Shown one piece after another: positions 21,800 through 32,497 of a DNA stretch of 64,000 bases. Each line of letters begins with the position of its first letter. Position 1 is the stretch's first letter. Origin of the DNA: Flaccisagitta enflata (Eukaryota > Chaetognatha > Sagittoidea > Aphragmophora); NCBI GenBank assembly GCA_965153355.1, contig OZ231127.1:56854001-56918000 (forward strand), written 5' to 3'. Position numbers and translations under genes: made by a program. Below the pieces are notes generated by a model. It did not search any database. It was not told the origin of the DNA and saw nothing but the letters and a program-made list of their open reading frames with translations.

Positions 21800-22235
21800 C
21801 ATTTTAGATGCGTCCTCGAATCTCCATAAGAGGGTGTGTCTGAAGACCCAACCCAAGGTCCGTAATGACTTTTGAGAAGTTTTCTTAACGCGATTTTTAT
21901 GGCTCTTCAGCTCTCATCACTTATGAATCAATCATAAGCAAATTAGGACGCATCTATAGGACATCTCTTGGCCTTGTTATATTAGACATGGTAAAAACAA
22001 GACTTTTTTTATAAGCATAAAAATCTATATTGATAAAGAAAACTGCCGAAAAACAAGTATAAATGGGGATTGTTCAGCGGGGATGAGGAGGGATGGTAAC
22101 AAATTGAATCGAACAACAAGGGGATTTTCTTTCCCTACTTGATCTCATTATCAACCCGAATCAACTCACATTTCTCACATAGGAAGAACAAGGCCAAGAG
22201 ATGTCCAATCGATGCGTCCTTTTTAGATGCAAGAT
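21800..22235. repeat. Short derivatives of the family 2 repeat in both orientations
   Basis: Minus-strand tails lie at 21802-21842 and 21940-21982. A plus-strand head-to-tail remnant at 22187-22235 reads AACAAGGCCAAGAGATGTCC and then ATGCGTCCTTTTTAGATGC. Cores are absent. Confidence 0.55.
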
Positions 22236-22403
22236 AAAAAGTTACATCAATATCAAGATGTAAAGATAACAAGCTATAAACATATCCCATGCGCCCCTCC
22301 CTACACCCCTTCCCCCTCCCATCCACTGCACTCCCGCCTCCCTAGTCCCCTTCCCATGAAGAGTCATAAAGAAACATTGAGGGAAAAGATGAGAAACTAA
22401 TTA

Positions 22404-25210
22404 CAGGGTGATCAATCTCAACTGGCAAAACGCTTTTACGGTTTGACGCTTTTATTTAGTTTTTACGCTTAGATATTCAAATATACGCTCGTATATATAC
22501 GCTCGTATTCAAAAAAGCAAAAAAGGCGACGTGGCGAAGAAACACAACATCTCTTCGACCTTCGCGACTTTCCAACAAAATTCGTTAAAAAGCTGCCTTA
22601 CAAGTAGTGTATAAAGCTGAAAATATACTCAAAATTCCATCTTGTCAATCTCCCCCCGACTGCAAATTTTCATCTCAATCAGTCGTTGGGAAGGGTCAAA
22701 ATCATGTAAAAAAAGACCATCATCATTTTTTTTCGTCAACCTAAAAATCGCTATCTCTGTCTCACTCTCTCTCATCGCCTCATATGTTTTGAATCCAAAG
22801 TCCAAGTGAATCAATTCTCCAGCTTCGGTCTTCATGTGTAACAACTTAAGAAAAGAATTTCTGTTAAAAAAAAATTGTTCACCCCTTCACCATCAAGACA
22901 AAAATTCATAGAAAGACTGAATCGTACTGAATATATTATTGCCATCGTAACCTAAGACTGATTGTCAAAGAGTTGGAAGTTACTGGGCACTGGGGCAGTT
23001 GGCACAAGCGCCACTCTTTGAGATAAAGAGCTATCTAGAACAGTCTCGGTTTCATCCTGCTCTGACAATCTGAACTCAAGACATGGAGATAATACAGCGT
23101 GATATTGTAAAACTGAAAAACAATGTAGAGAAGTTAATTAGCGTCATCGACAGCGTTAACAGTCATCATTCTACTTTGAATGATTCGATCGATTTGCTTT
23201 CCAAAAAAATGGAAAAACACATCACAAGTACTGATTCCTTCAAAGCACAAGTGGTAAAGCATCAGGTTTCCTCTAAAACCGACTCTGAAGCCATTCAGAA
23301 GAAATCCACCAAATTGCAACAACAGCTCGATGCGACAAATTGCAAGTTTGAACAGGAGAAAAAAGAAATAAGGCGTATGAAAGATGAAATGAATACTAAG
23401 ATGAATGCTATCGGAGAAAGAACCTCATCCACTGATGTCCAATTGCAACAGCTTCAGACCGAATTTCAAGCCATCAAAGCTAAAGTGGATGAAATTCAAA
23501 CTTACGCCCAAAGTTCAACCAACTTAGCCACAACAGCAAATGGCTCACCTGTGCAATTTGTTCCAGAGTGGGTCTTGCGCAAAAGAAAGAAGAACAACAT
23601 CATAATTTTCGGGCTACATGAAACGGATGATGACCTTGCAGTGATCAAATTGCTTGCTGCCGACTTGGAATTGGACCTGGATCCTTCTTGTTGACATTGT
23701 CCATAATTTTCGTGTTGGAACATCAAACAATGGCAACGTGCGCCCCCTGGTGGTTAAATTTGCATGCTTGGAAAAAAAGAATGCAATGCTCCTGAAGGCA
23801 AAGAAGCTGAAAGGGATGGAAAAATGGAACGGGGTTGTTGCCACTCATGACATGACAAAATTAGAATGTCAAGTGGAGAAAGCATGGGAAATGAAGCTAC
23901 GACAAGATGCAGAGCAATTGAACAATTCTCTTACTGCGGATGAAAAAAGTGTCAAGTTTTTCAAAGTTATCGGCGGCCGTCGTGAGCGAAGAATAGCATG
24001 CTTTCCGATTAAATGACTCACTAACTTAGCGACCATAAGAGCATGATGATCAAAACAGAGATTTTCTTTTTTTTCTCTCTACAAACGGTTTCTTAGTATC
24101 ATAAAATCCTCAGTATTTGCTCAGAGAATAATCACTGATATTATTTGCACTTATGAAAGCATCATATTTTCTAGTTGGATGTATTTATAGTCTTCATTTT
24201 TATATTTTAGAAAGTCGTTGAATTTTGGTGAAAATGCAACTTTTTTTTTCACTGATTTATACTTTAGATTTTTAAAAACTAGTGACTGGTCAATTTTGAA
24301 TATTTCTAACATGGAATTTTCAATTTTTAGAAGTTGCATGGTAACAATGCTCGCTTTTGGTTCTTAAGAACTACTGACTGGTTAGTTCTTTGCCACGTGC
24401 TTTAAGTTTTGAAGAACTACTGACTGGTTATTTTTCTTTGCCACATAATTGTAATTGTTCTGTCGAAACAGCTACCATCTCGATGAGCAACTCGTAAAAA
24501 GGTTGCTTCCTTTTGTAGCTTTACTTTTATATATTATATATTATATAAAATCTAAGTGCCTAGGAATTATTTGTCACTTAATGTGCTATGTTTGATATCT
24601 TTTATGTCCAAATTTCATAAGCGTAGTAGTCTGCCTTCAGCATCAATTTGAAGTAAAATAAGTGATTTTACATATTGGTAAACAAAGCTTTATTCTTTAA
24701 GCAAAATTTACTTTGAAATGCTCCCATTGATGCAATATTGGTGTCAAATAAAAAATACAGTTGAGCTTCACCAGAGCGCATGCCAAGGGACCAGAAATAA
24801 ATATGCCTTATAGTGAAGCTGGCATATTGCTAATATATAAAAAACTACAAAATTTATGCCTCAAAGGGGGTCATGCTTTAAAAGCAAGGTCGCTCTAGCG
24901 GAGCTCCACTGTATTCAAATTATACCTCACATTATACCAATCTGGTATGAGCAAAAAAATATATTCAAACATAGGAGCAATTTAACAAAAATTATATCGA
25001 TAAAACCTAGAACTATTCAACTATAATTTTAAATACTTGCTACGCTTCAAATAATTGTTGTGACCAAACTATTTATCTCAGACCCATGATATTTAGACAC
25101 AGAAGATGTCAAATATAGTATTCTCTATGACAAGTGATTTCAACCACCTGTGATATTGCATCTAACAGTAAAAGCTTAGTAGTTTTTGCCAGTTGAGATT
25201 GATCACCCAG
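22404..25210. mobile_element. 2.8-kb TIR element with TA target duplication carrying a LINE ORF1-like reading frame
   Basis: The terminal inverted repeats are 27 bp with one mismatch. The left starts CAGGGTGATCAATCTCAACT and the right, on the minus strand, CTGGGTGATCAATCTCAACT. Both are flanked by TA (22402-22403, 25211-25212). The interior holds the coding remnant 23083-24016. At 24600-25110 there is a diverged fold-back related to the arms of 13459-14012. No DDE transposase reading frame was found. The ends suggest Tc1/mariner-type mobilisation. Confidence 0.8.
23083..24016 (+). pseudogene. LINE ORF1p-like protein (coiled coil + RNA-binding domain), frameshifted
   Basis: A true ATG at 23083 opens a 203-codon frame with a long Lys/Glu/Gln-rich coiled coil (about 5-150). 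It then has R-K-K-N-N-I-I-I-F-G-L, the start of the RRM-like fold of LINE ORF1 proteins (transposase_22/L1-like). A stop occurs at about 23692. The same domain continues one frame over from about 23690: R-V-G then R-P-L-V-V-K-F and A-K-K-L-K, as in ORF1p families, ending at 24016. So one 1-nt indel near 23690 splits the protein. ORF1 proteins are RNA chaperones that coat LINE RNA. No ORF2 follows. It sits inside the TIR element 22404-25210. Confidence 0.65.
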
Positions 25211-25325
25211 TATGACGTAATTATGACACAATTATGACACAATTATGACATAGAGATTCTGACACAAAGAGACAAAAAAGATATAATCTTAAGAATTGCG
25301 TTAAAAAGATTTCCCATTACAGATC

Positions 25326-25400
25326 TTCAGACCCTCGGACCTATCTTCCTATCTTCCAAAGGACACACCCTCTTATAGAGATGCGAGGACACATCCAAAA
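25326..25400 (+). repeat. Family 2 tail fragment
   Basis: It contains CCCTCTTATAGAGATGCGAGG then ACACATCC and AAAAAGG, matching the family 2 tail. Just upstream, at 25217-25255, ACAATTATGACACAATTATG is a short 12-bp tandem repeat. Confidence 0.6.
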
Positions 25401-25511
25401 AGGCAATCGCATCGATTCTTTAGGCCATATAAATCTGCACTTTGGAACGAGGTTAGAGGAAGGAAATCATGGAAAGCTGCATGCTTAGATAGCAACGTTG
25501 CAAAACACTTG

Positions 25512-25718
25512 TAAGTCGCGTGCTACGCCAGTCTACACCCCGTTTTGTCGGTCTGTCGTTCGATCTATGGGTCAGTCCATCGGTCCGTTGGTCTCCATAT
25601 TACTTTTTGATATTTTTGCGGTCTTTGGCCTCACTGTTTCCACCCAAATGCCCAAATGCTCTAGTGACCCCAAATACGGTCCCTGCCGGCTGAGGTAGCC
25701 GCGTAACCAGCCTTACTT
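25512..25718 (-). repeat. AACAAGG-family dispersed repeat (family 1), diverged
   Basis: Its minus-strand tail GTAGACTGGCGTAGCACGCG has the inner stem GCGT/ACGC kept and the outer stem decayed. The core is GGACCGATGGACTGACCC and the head AAGGCTGGTTACGCGG. Confidence 0.7.
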
Positions 25719-26233
25719 ATTCTTTTTTTCCCACTAACCCTCTACAGTTTACTCACATCAGCACGTTCATCTCATTATCAATGCCCTGCCATTGTTATTT
25801 TTCTTTCTCCCCCGTATCTCCAAGCCTACATCTACTGTATCTGGCTGTGGTTCGGCCTTTAGATTCGTGGAATCCGAGTTGAAAGTGTTCGGCCAAAGGC
25901 GTAGAATTGCGGGTTCTGGTATCTATAAAGATAAATGGATGAATCTGCCTTTATTGCGAAAGAGGTATGGGAAATGGGCACATGGAAGAAAGGACTGACG
26001 AATGAATAAGCTTGGCGACAACGATAATCAAAAGTTTAGTCGCTCGCGCACAACTAATAATGTTAGAAACTTGCACCCCCTGAATGGATGGAGTTAATGA
26101 AAAAGGAACTCAATCATGGCTGACTGCAAATTCTAAAAATGACTCTGTCATCTATCCGTTGGAACTAGGAAACGGCTTGTATAATGGCCCAACGGCCAAG
26201 GATCAAAGCTACAGCGCAAACCCCGAATAGTGG

Positions 26234-26236
<3 letters not shown>
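25719..26236. other. No convincing gene
   Basis: A 68-codon frame ending at 25998 follows a pyrimidine-rich stretch with CCAAG at about 25823 and could be an exon. It has no recognisable domain and no good donor. Confidence 0.3.
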
Positions 26237-26265
<29 letters not shown>

Positions 26266-26335
26266 CAAAACAAAACAAAACAAAACAAAACAAAACAAAA
26301 CAAAACAAAACAAAACAAAACAAAACAAAACAAAA
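26237..26335 (+). repeat. (AAAAC)n microsatellite
   Basis: About 20 perfect copies of a 5-bp unit. Confidence 0.97.
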
Positions 26336-26754
26336 AGCAAAGCAAAACCTCATATAACCGGGATATTGCCCCCCCCCCTGAATATTGGACCACTAAAAGA
26401 CATGAACCGGAATGTTTTGTGTTTAAGCTAAGTGAAAGAAGTTTCTCTGTATTTCAATTTTCTGCGACAAATTTCGTCTCATTCTGTCTCTGCCCTTCTC
26501 GCTCTCGTCTCAGCGAATCTGTATTTCTTTGATCGTATCTGCCTGTCTGCCTGTATTCCAGTCTGTCTGAAGGTGTCCTGGTCTCACTGATTGTCTGCCT
26601 GTTTTTCTGACTTTGCACCTGTCTTCTATGACTGTTTTACGGTCTATATGTCTGGCTTACTGTCAGCCTGTCTGTCCACCTGTCATTGCTTTGTTTTGTA
26701 TCTATCAAACTATTCATGTGACTATTCTCATCAATGATCTAATTTCTGTCATCT

Positions 26755-26812
26755 GTCTGTCTGTCTGTCCGTCCGTCCGTCCGTCCGTCTCTCTCTCTCT
26801 CTCTCTCTCCGA
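26755..26812 (+). repeat. (CTGT)n(CCGT)n(CT)n compound simple repeat
   Basis: Three adjoining short arrays. The flanks 26336-26754 and 26813-27492 have no supportable gene. Confidence 0.85.
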
Positions 26813-27492
26813 TCCTTTCCCCTTTTCTCCAGGTTCAGCAATTTCGTCACAGTAGGAATGATTGAAGTTCGATTGAAAGGAAGGAAAGAAATGGCAGAGG
26901 AATTGAGACAAAAAGTAAAATGTGGGAATCAGCAAGAACACAAAACAAAAACATGGCAGCATAAAAAACAGACTGGATGATCAATTGTGATTGTGATTGT
27001 GACAGAACTATGTTTGAATGCATTGTGCCCTAGGTTTTTACTTCAAATAATCCAACGCTTCTTGAAAAAAAAAACGCTAGTATTTAACATCAAAGAGTAG
27101 ATTTTTCACTCATTCATGGAACATGCCATCACAAAGCGCTCAGGCTGCTCATTGAGCTGAGTACAGCTGGAATTCCAGATCTCTTTCACTGTCTCGAAGT
27201 CGTAATTCGGTTATGGATCCCCGATGTGTCCACGCAGCGGGAAGCGGAGGATTTAGAACTGGAAGAAAAGACGAGAGAAACAGAAGATGGGAAAAATCAG
27301 TGGCACTCCTCCCCTGACCCTCTGAATGCCAATAAAGAGAAATCAAAGGAGCCGGGACACCAACAAGGCCAAAACGCGCGGGCATGACGTGATTGGAATG
27401 ATGGATTGAATAATGGATTAGATTTAGAAGAACAAGGAACACTGGGTTACACTATCGTTGGATGGTCAGGGGCACACAATCCACCCTCCATA

Positions 27493-27535
27493 CACACACA
27501 CACACACACGCACACACACACGCACACGCACACGC

Positions 27536-27582
<47 letters not shown>
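27493..27582 (+). repeat. (AC)n microsatellite with GC interruptions
   Basis: About 90 bp of AC with ACGCAC variants in the left half. Confidence 0.95.
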
Positions 27583-27586
<4 letters not shown>

Positions 27587-28800
27587 CATATTAAGATGAG
27601 ATTGATATTTTGAAGCTGGACTTATGAAAGGAGGCTTTATTCCCAATGACAGATTGCTGTGGAAACACATTATCATGAACAGAAGACGAAGAGGAAAATT
27701 GTTCAGAATCAAATTTGCTACAATCGCCCTTAGCAACCGTTAAACGAGCAATAAACATACGTCTGTTTAAAAAAAATGGTATTTTAGCAGGAATACATAG
27801 GAAATAAAGCATCTTTAAATTAGTCAGTATTCTAAGTATCAGTCCCCTAGCTTAATGTGTCTTCCAATCATACTTGCCTCCACTATTTTCAGTCAACAAG
27901 TTCAAAAAAAGTCAGGCAGAACGCCACACAGACAGTGTTTTTTAGAAACACATTTGAAATAGCTGTTCACTCCTCCATGTTTCTTATCTTCTATTCAAAA
28001 AAGCGCAATGAAAAGCCTTTAAAACGACTTGGTGATGGACGGACAAACCAAGACTGATGGATGGACATAACCAACCAACGAACCAACCAATGGACTAACC
28101 GAAAAAGGCTTATAGTGGTTAATGAATGCCTTATAAGCTCTTGATGAAAATTCATGAGATGACTTTTTCGGGCCTGGTTTGGGTTAGAGACACTCAATGA
28201 GTGCCAACGAATGTGAAATCGATAGGCCCAATGTTTATTTTCTTCTACATACAATATTTGCTAAATTAGTAAAAGTAACACCTCATGTCGGAACATATTA
28301 GGAAGTCTGTGGACCTTCAAAATCCTAATGAATTGCAGATTTGGATTAAGTAAATGTGCACTAACAACTGTGGGGAATCAAAAGTTCACTGGAAGCCATC
28401 TATTATAGGTAAAACAATGAATGAATAATGGAAGCCGCTGTGAAGGTGCCAAAAAACCGATGTTTCAAAAATTTTGATCCCCACAACCCTTCACCATCTC
28501 TGTCCGATGTCACATGTAAAATTTCGTGGCTCTCTGCGATCTAGAACCTGTAAAAAATGTTCCGGTTTATTTTTGACATCAGCTCCTTTGACCTTTCCTG
28601 ATACGAATTGGGTAAAGCTTGAATCAAATAACTTAGACTTTGCACTTTGTGTTTTCGGCTTGGTATCTAGGAAACGGGTTACTAGGGAAACACACTATTC
28701 CGAGTTTTAGTGCAGCAGGTAACCAAGTGTAAAGGAAAGCTATCACCGTGGTCATTATTCAACGATACACTAATGCACCGTTACCAGCTTACCATCCCTA
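27583..28800. other. No supportable gene
   Basis: Mostly unique AT-rich sequence. At about 28035-28165, GGACGGACAAACCAAGACTG and AGGCTTATAGTGG suggest a decayed dispersed-repeat fragment. Confidence 0.5.
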
Positions 28801-28804
28801 AGAG

Positions 28805-29655
28805 CGAAATCCATGCAACGACAATGACAACGATGACAGCGATGATAACGACAACAACGTCAATGATGACACGGCAATGAAGACGGCAACAACAACAACA
28901 GTCGAAAGGGACGACGACAATAGCAATGACACTCGCCAACAACAACAACCGACATCAATGACATCAACTGAAAACAACAACTTTAATGAAAAGGAGAACA
29001 ACAGCTACATAGAAAACAAAAAAAAAATAACTACGAAAACACAAACAAAAACAACAGTAAAAACAGCAAAAATAAAAACAAAAATGATAATGAAAGCAAC
29101 AAAAAAAAAAAACAGCAAAAACAAAAACAAAAACAAAAATGGTAACAAAAATAACAACAAAAACAACAACAAAAATCAAAAACTAAACAACAAAAACAAC
29201 AATGATAACAAAAAAGAAAACAACAACTACAAAACAAAAACAGCAACGAAAACAACATTGAAAACAAAAATGAAAACAACAACAAAAATGAAAACAACAA
29301 CAAAAATTTAAAAGACAACAAAAACGAAACGAAACCAACAATGAAACCAACAACGAAAATGAAAACAAAGACAACAACAACGAGAACAAAAACAATGACA
29401 AAAACTAAAACAACATCAAAACAAAAAAAATAATAACAACAAAAATGAAAACAACAAAAACAGAAACAACAAAACAAAAATGAAAACAAGGAAAATGTAA
29501 ACAACAACAAGGAAAATGAAAACAACAACAATGAAAGTGAAAACAACAGCAACAAGAAAAACAACATCAAGACAAACAACAACAACAACAACAACAAGAA
29601 AAACAACATTAACAAAAATAAAAACAAAAACTACAACAACAAAAACAATAGTCGC
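28805..29655 (+). repeat. A-rich cryptically simple region (AACAA/AAAAC units)
   Basis: About 850 bp almost without T on this strand, built of AACAAC, AAAAACAAC and AAATGAAAACAAC words. Asn/Lys or Phe/Leu/Val readings across it are artefacts. A shorter continuation is at 30155-30280. Confidence 0.9.
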
Positions 29656-29726
29656 AAAAGCGTTAGATGGTCAGCGGTACCCGTGCCCTGCTTAAGTAGG
29701 TTGTGGTTGAAGTTGAGGGGGGAGCA

Positions 29727-30157
29727 GGGCAGCGGCCCCGAAGGGGTCAATGACCTATGCTTTCACACATATGGGAAATTTTCTCCTCTTCCTTCTCCTC
29801 TGCACCCCCCCTCCCCCAGCCTCCAGGCCCGTATCTCAGCCCCGAGGCTCATATCCCAGTCTTGAGGCCCATATCCCAGTCTTGAGGCCCAAATCCCAGT
29901 CTTTAGGCCCAAATCCCTTGAGGCTGGAATTTGGGCCTTGAGGTTGGGATTTGAGCCTTGAGGTAGGGATTTTGGCCTCAAGACTGGGATTTGGGTCTCC
30001 AGACTGGGATTTGGGCCTCCAGACTGGGATGTGGGCCTCAAGGCTGAGATACGGGTCTGGAGGCTGGGGGGAGGGCGGGTACGAAGGAGAAGGAGGAGGA
30101 GAAAATTCCCCATATGTGTGAAAGCATAGGTCATCGACTCCTTCGGGGCCGCTGCCC
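29727..30157. mobile_element. Fold-back element with GGGCAGCGGCCCC ends, copy 2
   Basis: The left end GGGCAGCGGCCCCGAAGG and the right end CCTTCGGGGCCGCTGCCC are perfect inverted repeats. They continue inward through ATAGGTCAT and TTTCACACATATGGG motifs. The interior is units of about 20 bp with TTGAGGCCCATATCCCAGTC. The array reverses orientation near 29925, so the whole element is a hairpin. It is embedded in the A-rich simple region. Confidence 0.85.
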
Positions 30158-30318
30158 AAAAACAAAAACAACAAAAAAACAACAACAAAAATGAAAACAA
30201 CGAGGAAAATGAAAACAAAAGCGAAAAGGAATACAGAAACAATAACAACAACGAAAACAAAACAAAAACAAAACAAAACGAACCTCATCAATTTGACAAT
30301 GCCCCAGCAACAGCGGAA

Positions 30319-30465
30319 ATGGCTACGCAAGAGCAACTCGACGCGCTCCGCGAACAACTCCGCGACGAAGTTCGCAACGAAAAGGCCGTGGCAGCAGCCT
30401 CAATGACAGACGCCAGCCGCAAAAAGCCGAAAATCCCTCCGTTTGACAAGAACCATGTAGAAATA
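30319..30465 (+). pseudogene. Gypsy-type Gag N-terminal fragment
   Basis: A true ATG opens a frame with a charged helix (A-L-R-E-Q-L-R-D-E-V) and then K-I-P-P-F-D-K-N-H-V-E-I. This is the start of the capsid region in Gypsy Gags of the type at 42022 (there P-E-L-P-A-F-D-P-K-N-I-D-I-W). The frame is cut at 30465 by the insertion of the TIR element 30466-31396, and no Gag continues beyond it. Confidence 0.5.
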
Positions 30466-31396
30466 CACTTTTTTTTTTATAAGCACGCACTTTTTTTGGC
30501 TGAGGCTGAGCATGCTTAGCAAAATCTCATTTTTGAGGCTAAAATGTGCTTAAAAGCGTGCTTATTATTTATCGGTTAGTAATTGTCCTATTCAGTATAG
30601 AACAAAGTACACAGTAGGGTATGGAAAATAGTGTAGCATGAGTATTGTATAATATAGAATAAAGTATAGTATGAAATACAGTAAAGAATGTATTTTGCAT
30701 AAAAATATACAGTATCTTTTGTTGATGTGGTTCTACTTTTATATAAACCATGGGATGAGATTAATATCTTGATTTGATATGATTTTTTTTTAGATTTATA
30801 GTGTTATTTAGAATCATGATATATTGTTTTTTAGTGGTCCTTGTTACAGCAATAAATCAACAATAGCATTTAAGCAATAATATTCTTAGATATTATAAGA
30901 AATCCAATTATTTCTATTAGTATCAAATCCTGAATGTATTAACAGATTGATATTATAGATAATTTCTATCAAAGTTTCCATTGGTTTGTGTGAAATTCCA
31001 ACAAACAAGGCCAGATACACGGCTACCCCAGTCGCGTGCGGGTGGGCAGGGGCCGTAATTGAGGTTACCATATCATTTGGGCAGGAGCAGTGATGCCAAA
31101 AACCCCAAAAACCCAAAAAAAGTAAAGTGTGACGGACGGACCGACGGACCGACGGACCGACGGACCGACGGACCGACGGACCGACGGACCGACGGACCGA
31201 CTGACAAAGCGGGGTGTAGAGTCGCGTAGCACGCGACTAAAAATGTTTAAAAATTAGCATATTGTGGATATTTCATCAAAAAAAATTTTGGAATTATAAA
31301 TCTCAGCCTGGAGCGTGCTTAGCAATGTGCTTAAATTCTCCTAATATCTGAGGCTGGGCGTGCTTATAAAAGAGGTGCTTTTATAAAAAAAAAGTG
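30466..31396. mobile_element. TIR element, CACTTTTTTTTT ends, TA duplication, with nested dispersed repeat
   Basis: The left end is CACTTTTTTTTTTATAAGC and the right end on the minus strand CACTTTTTTTTTATAA. Both are flanked by TA (30464-30465, 31397-31398). Subterminal motifs repeat inverted: GTGCTTA, GCGTGCTTAT and TGAGGCTG at both ends. A family 1 dispersed repeat is nested at 31004-31244. A second member with the same ends is at 59584-60082. There is no ORF. Confidence 0.8.
31004..31244 (+). repeat. AACAAGG/GGACCGAC dispersed repeat (family 1), best-preserved copy
   Basis: The head is AACAAGGCCAGATACACGGC with AGTCGCGTGCGGGTGGGCAG. The core is about nine GGACCGAC units (31130-31204). The tail GGGGTGTAGAGTCGCG runs into a perfect 8-bp hairpin AGTCGCGT-AGC-ACGCGACT followed by AAAAATG. 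Length 241 bp. Confidence 0.9.
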
Positions 31397-31617
31397 TATC
31401 GAATGAATGAAAACATTTATTTTCTCCAAAACATGGGGCATTTAAACATGTTAAAGTTATACAAAACAGAGCAAAAACGCGCTAAGCTAGTTTTTTGTTT
31501 ATTTACTTTTAGCCAGGAAAAAAGCGCGGACAAGTAAGTTTGCGATTATAGAGTGCGTGAGGTCGTTTAGTAGACAGCTTGTAGATGGCAGAGGTAATTT
31601 TATAAATCTTTAAATAC

Positions 31618-31769
31618 AACAAGCCCGATCAGGCAACTAGATGCTTCATCTGCGTGATATTAGAAGAGGCGTAACGGACCGACGGACCGACGGACCGACG
31701 GACGGACCGACGGACCGACGGACGGACGGACAGACCCTCTATAGAGATGCGATGACACATCTAAAAAGG
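31618..31769 (+). repeat. Dispersed repeat, family 2
   Basis: The head AACAAGCCCGATCAGGCAAC is followed by a small palindrome AGATG-CTT-CATCT. The core is GGACCGACGG units, and the tail CAGACCCTCTATAGAGATGC has the stem AGATG/CATCT and then AAAAAGG. Confidence 0.85.
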
Positions 31770-32007
31770 AAAATGCATATAGTCTTATCAGTAATATCAA
31801 AACAGTGAGACAAAATGAGAGTTCAAAAGTTTTTTATCATGATAAAACAAAACAAAAAATTTGATGTTAATTGGAAATGATTTTGCTTCTCATTTACTTA
31901 CTGTTCTATCTTCTGAGCAAAAGAAAACACTTTAGTCTTATCCATAATGTTTTACTTTTATAATGTTTAAGTATTTTTAAAATGCTCTTAACTAGCAGCC
32001 CACCAAA

Positions 32008-32125
32008 GAAAACATCGCGTTCTTGTACAGACAATTCACGTTCTTATCAAGACAATTCGCGTTCTTATAAAGACAAATTGCGTTCTTATCAAGCCCAGCA
32101 AAGAAAACATCGCGTTCTAGCAATG
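32008..32125 (+). repeat. 21-bp minisatellite, locus 1
   Basis: Units are variants of ATAAAGACAATTCGCGTTCT, about four copies, flanked by a direct repeat AAAGAAAACATCGCGTTCT. The same unit forms a second array at 34443-34577. Confidence 0.85.
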
Positions 32126-32497
32126 TAAACGAAAAAAAATTTTTTTCCCCAAACCCCTAATGACCGTTACGAGTCGATTTTATGTCCTTGCGACTGAAAA
32201 TTCGAAAAATCGCCCTTTTGGATGTTTCTGCCTACTTTTTTTGTGATCACCTCCTCTCTTTTCTTGAGCTAATCAATGTATAAGTTTTGCCAAAAAAGAC
32301 TAGAAGCACATTTTTTAATCGGGTGAGAAGGAAAATTGATCATTTTCATGAAAAAATGCATTGAACGGCATTGCCAAAATAAATACTAGGAAAAGGCCCA
32401 ACTACGAAAAAAACGCTAACTTTATAACCAATATAATAAGAAACAGCATTACGACTTTTACGATAAAGAAGAACAGTATATTCACTAATTTTTTTTA

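Noticed and set aside
28877-29627. Asn/Lys-rich and Phe/Leu/Val-rich proteins of up to 198 codons
   Set aside because: Low-complexity A-rich DNA without T; no real amino-acid signal.
31130-31204. Possible CRISPR-like array (regular GACGGACC units)
   Set aside because: Perfect head-to-tail 8-bp units without spacers, present in many copies of a eukaryotic dispersed repeat.
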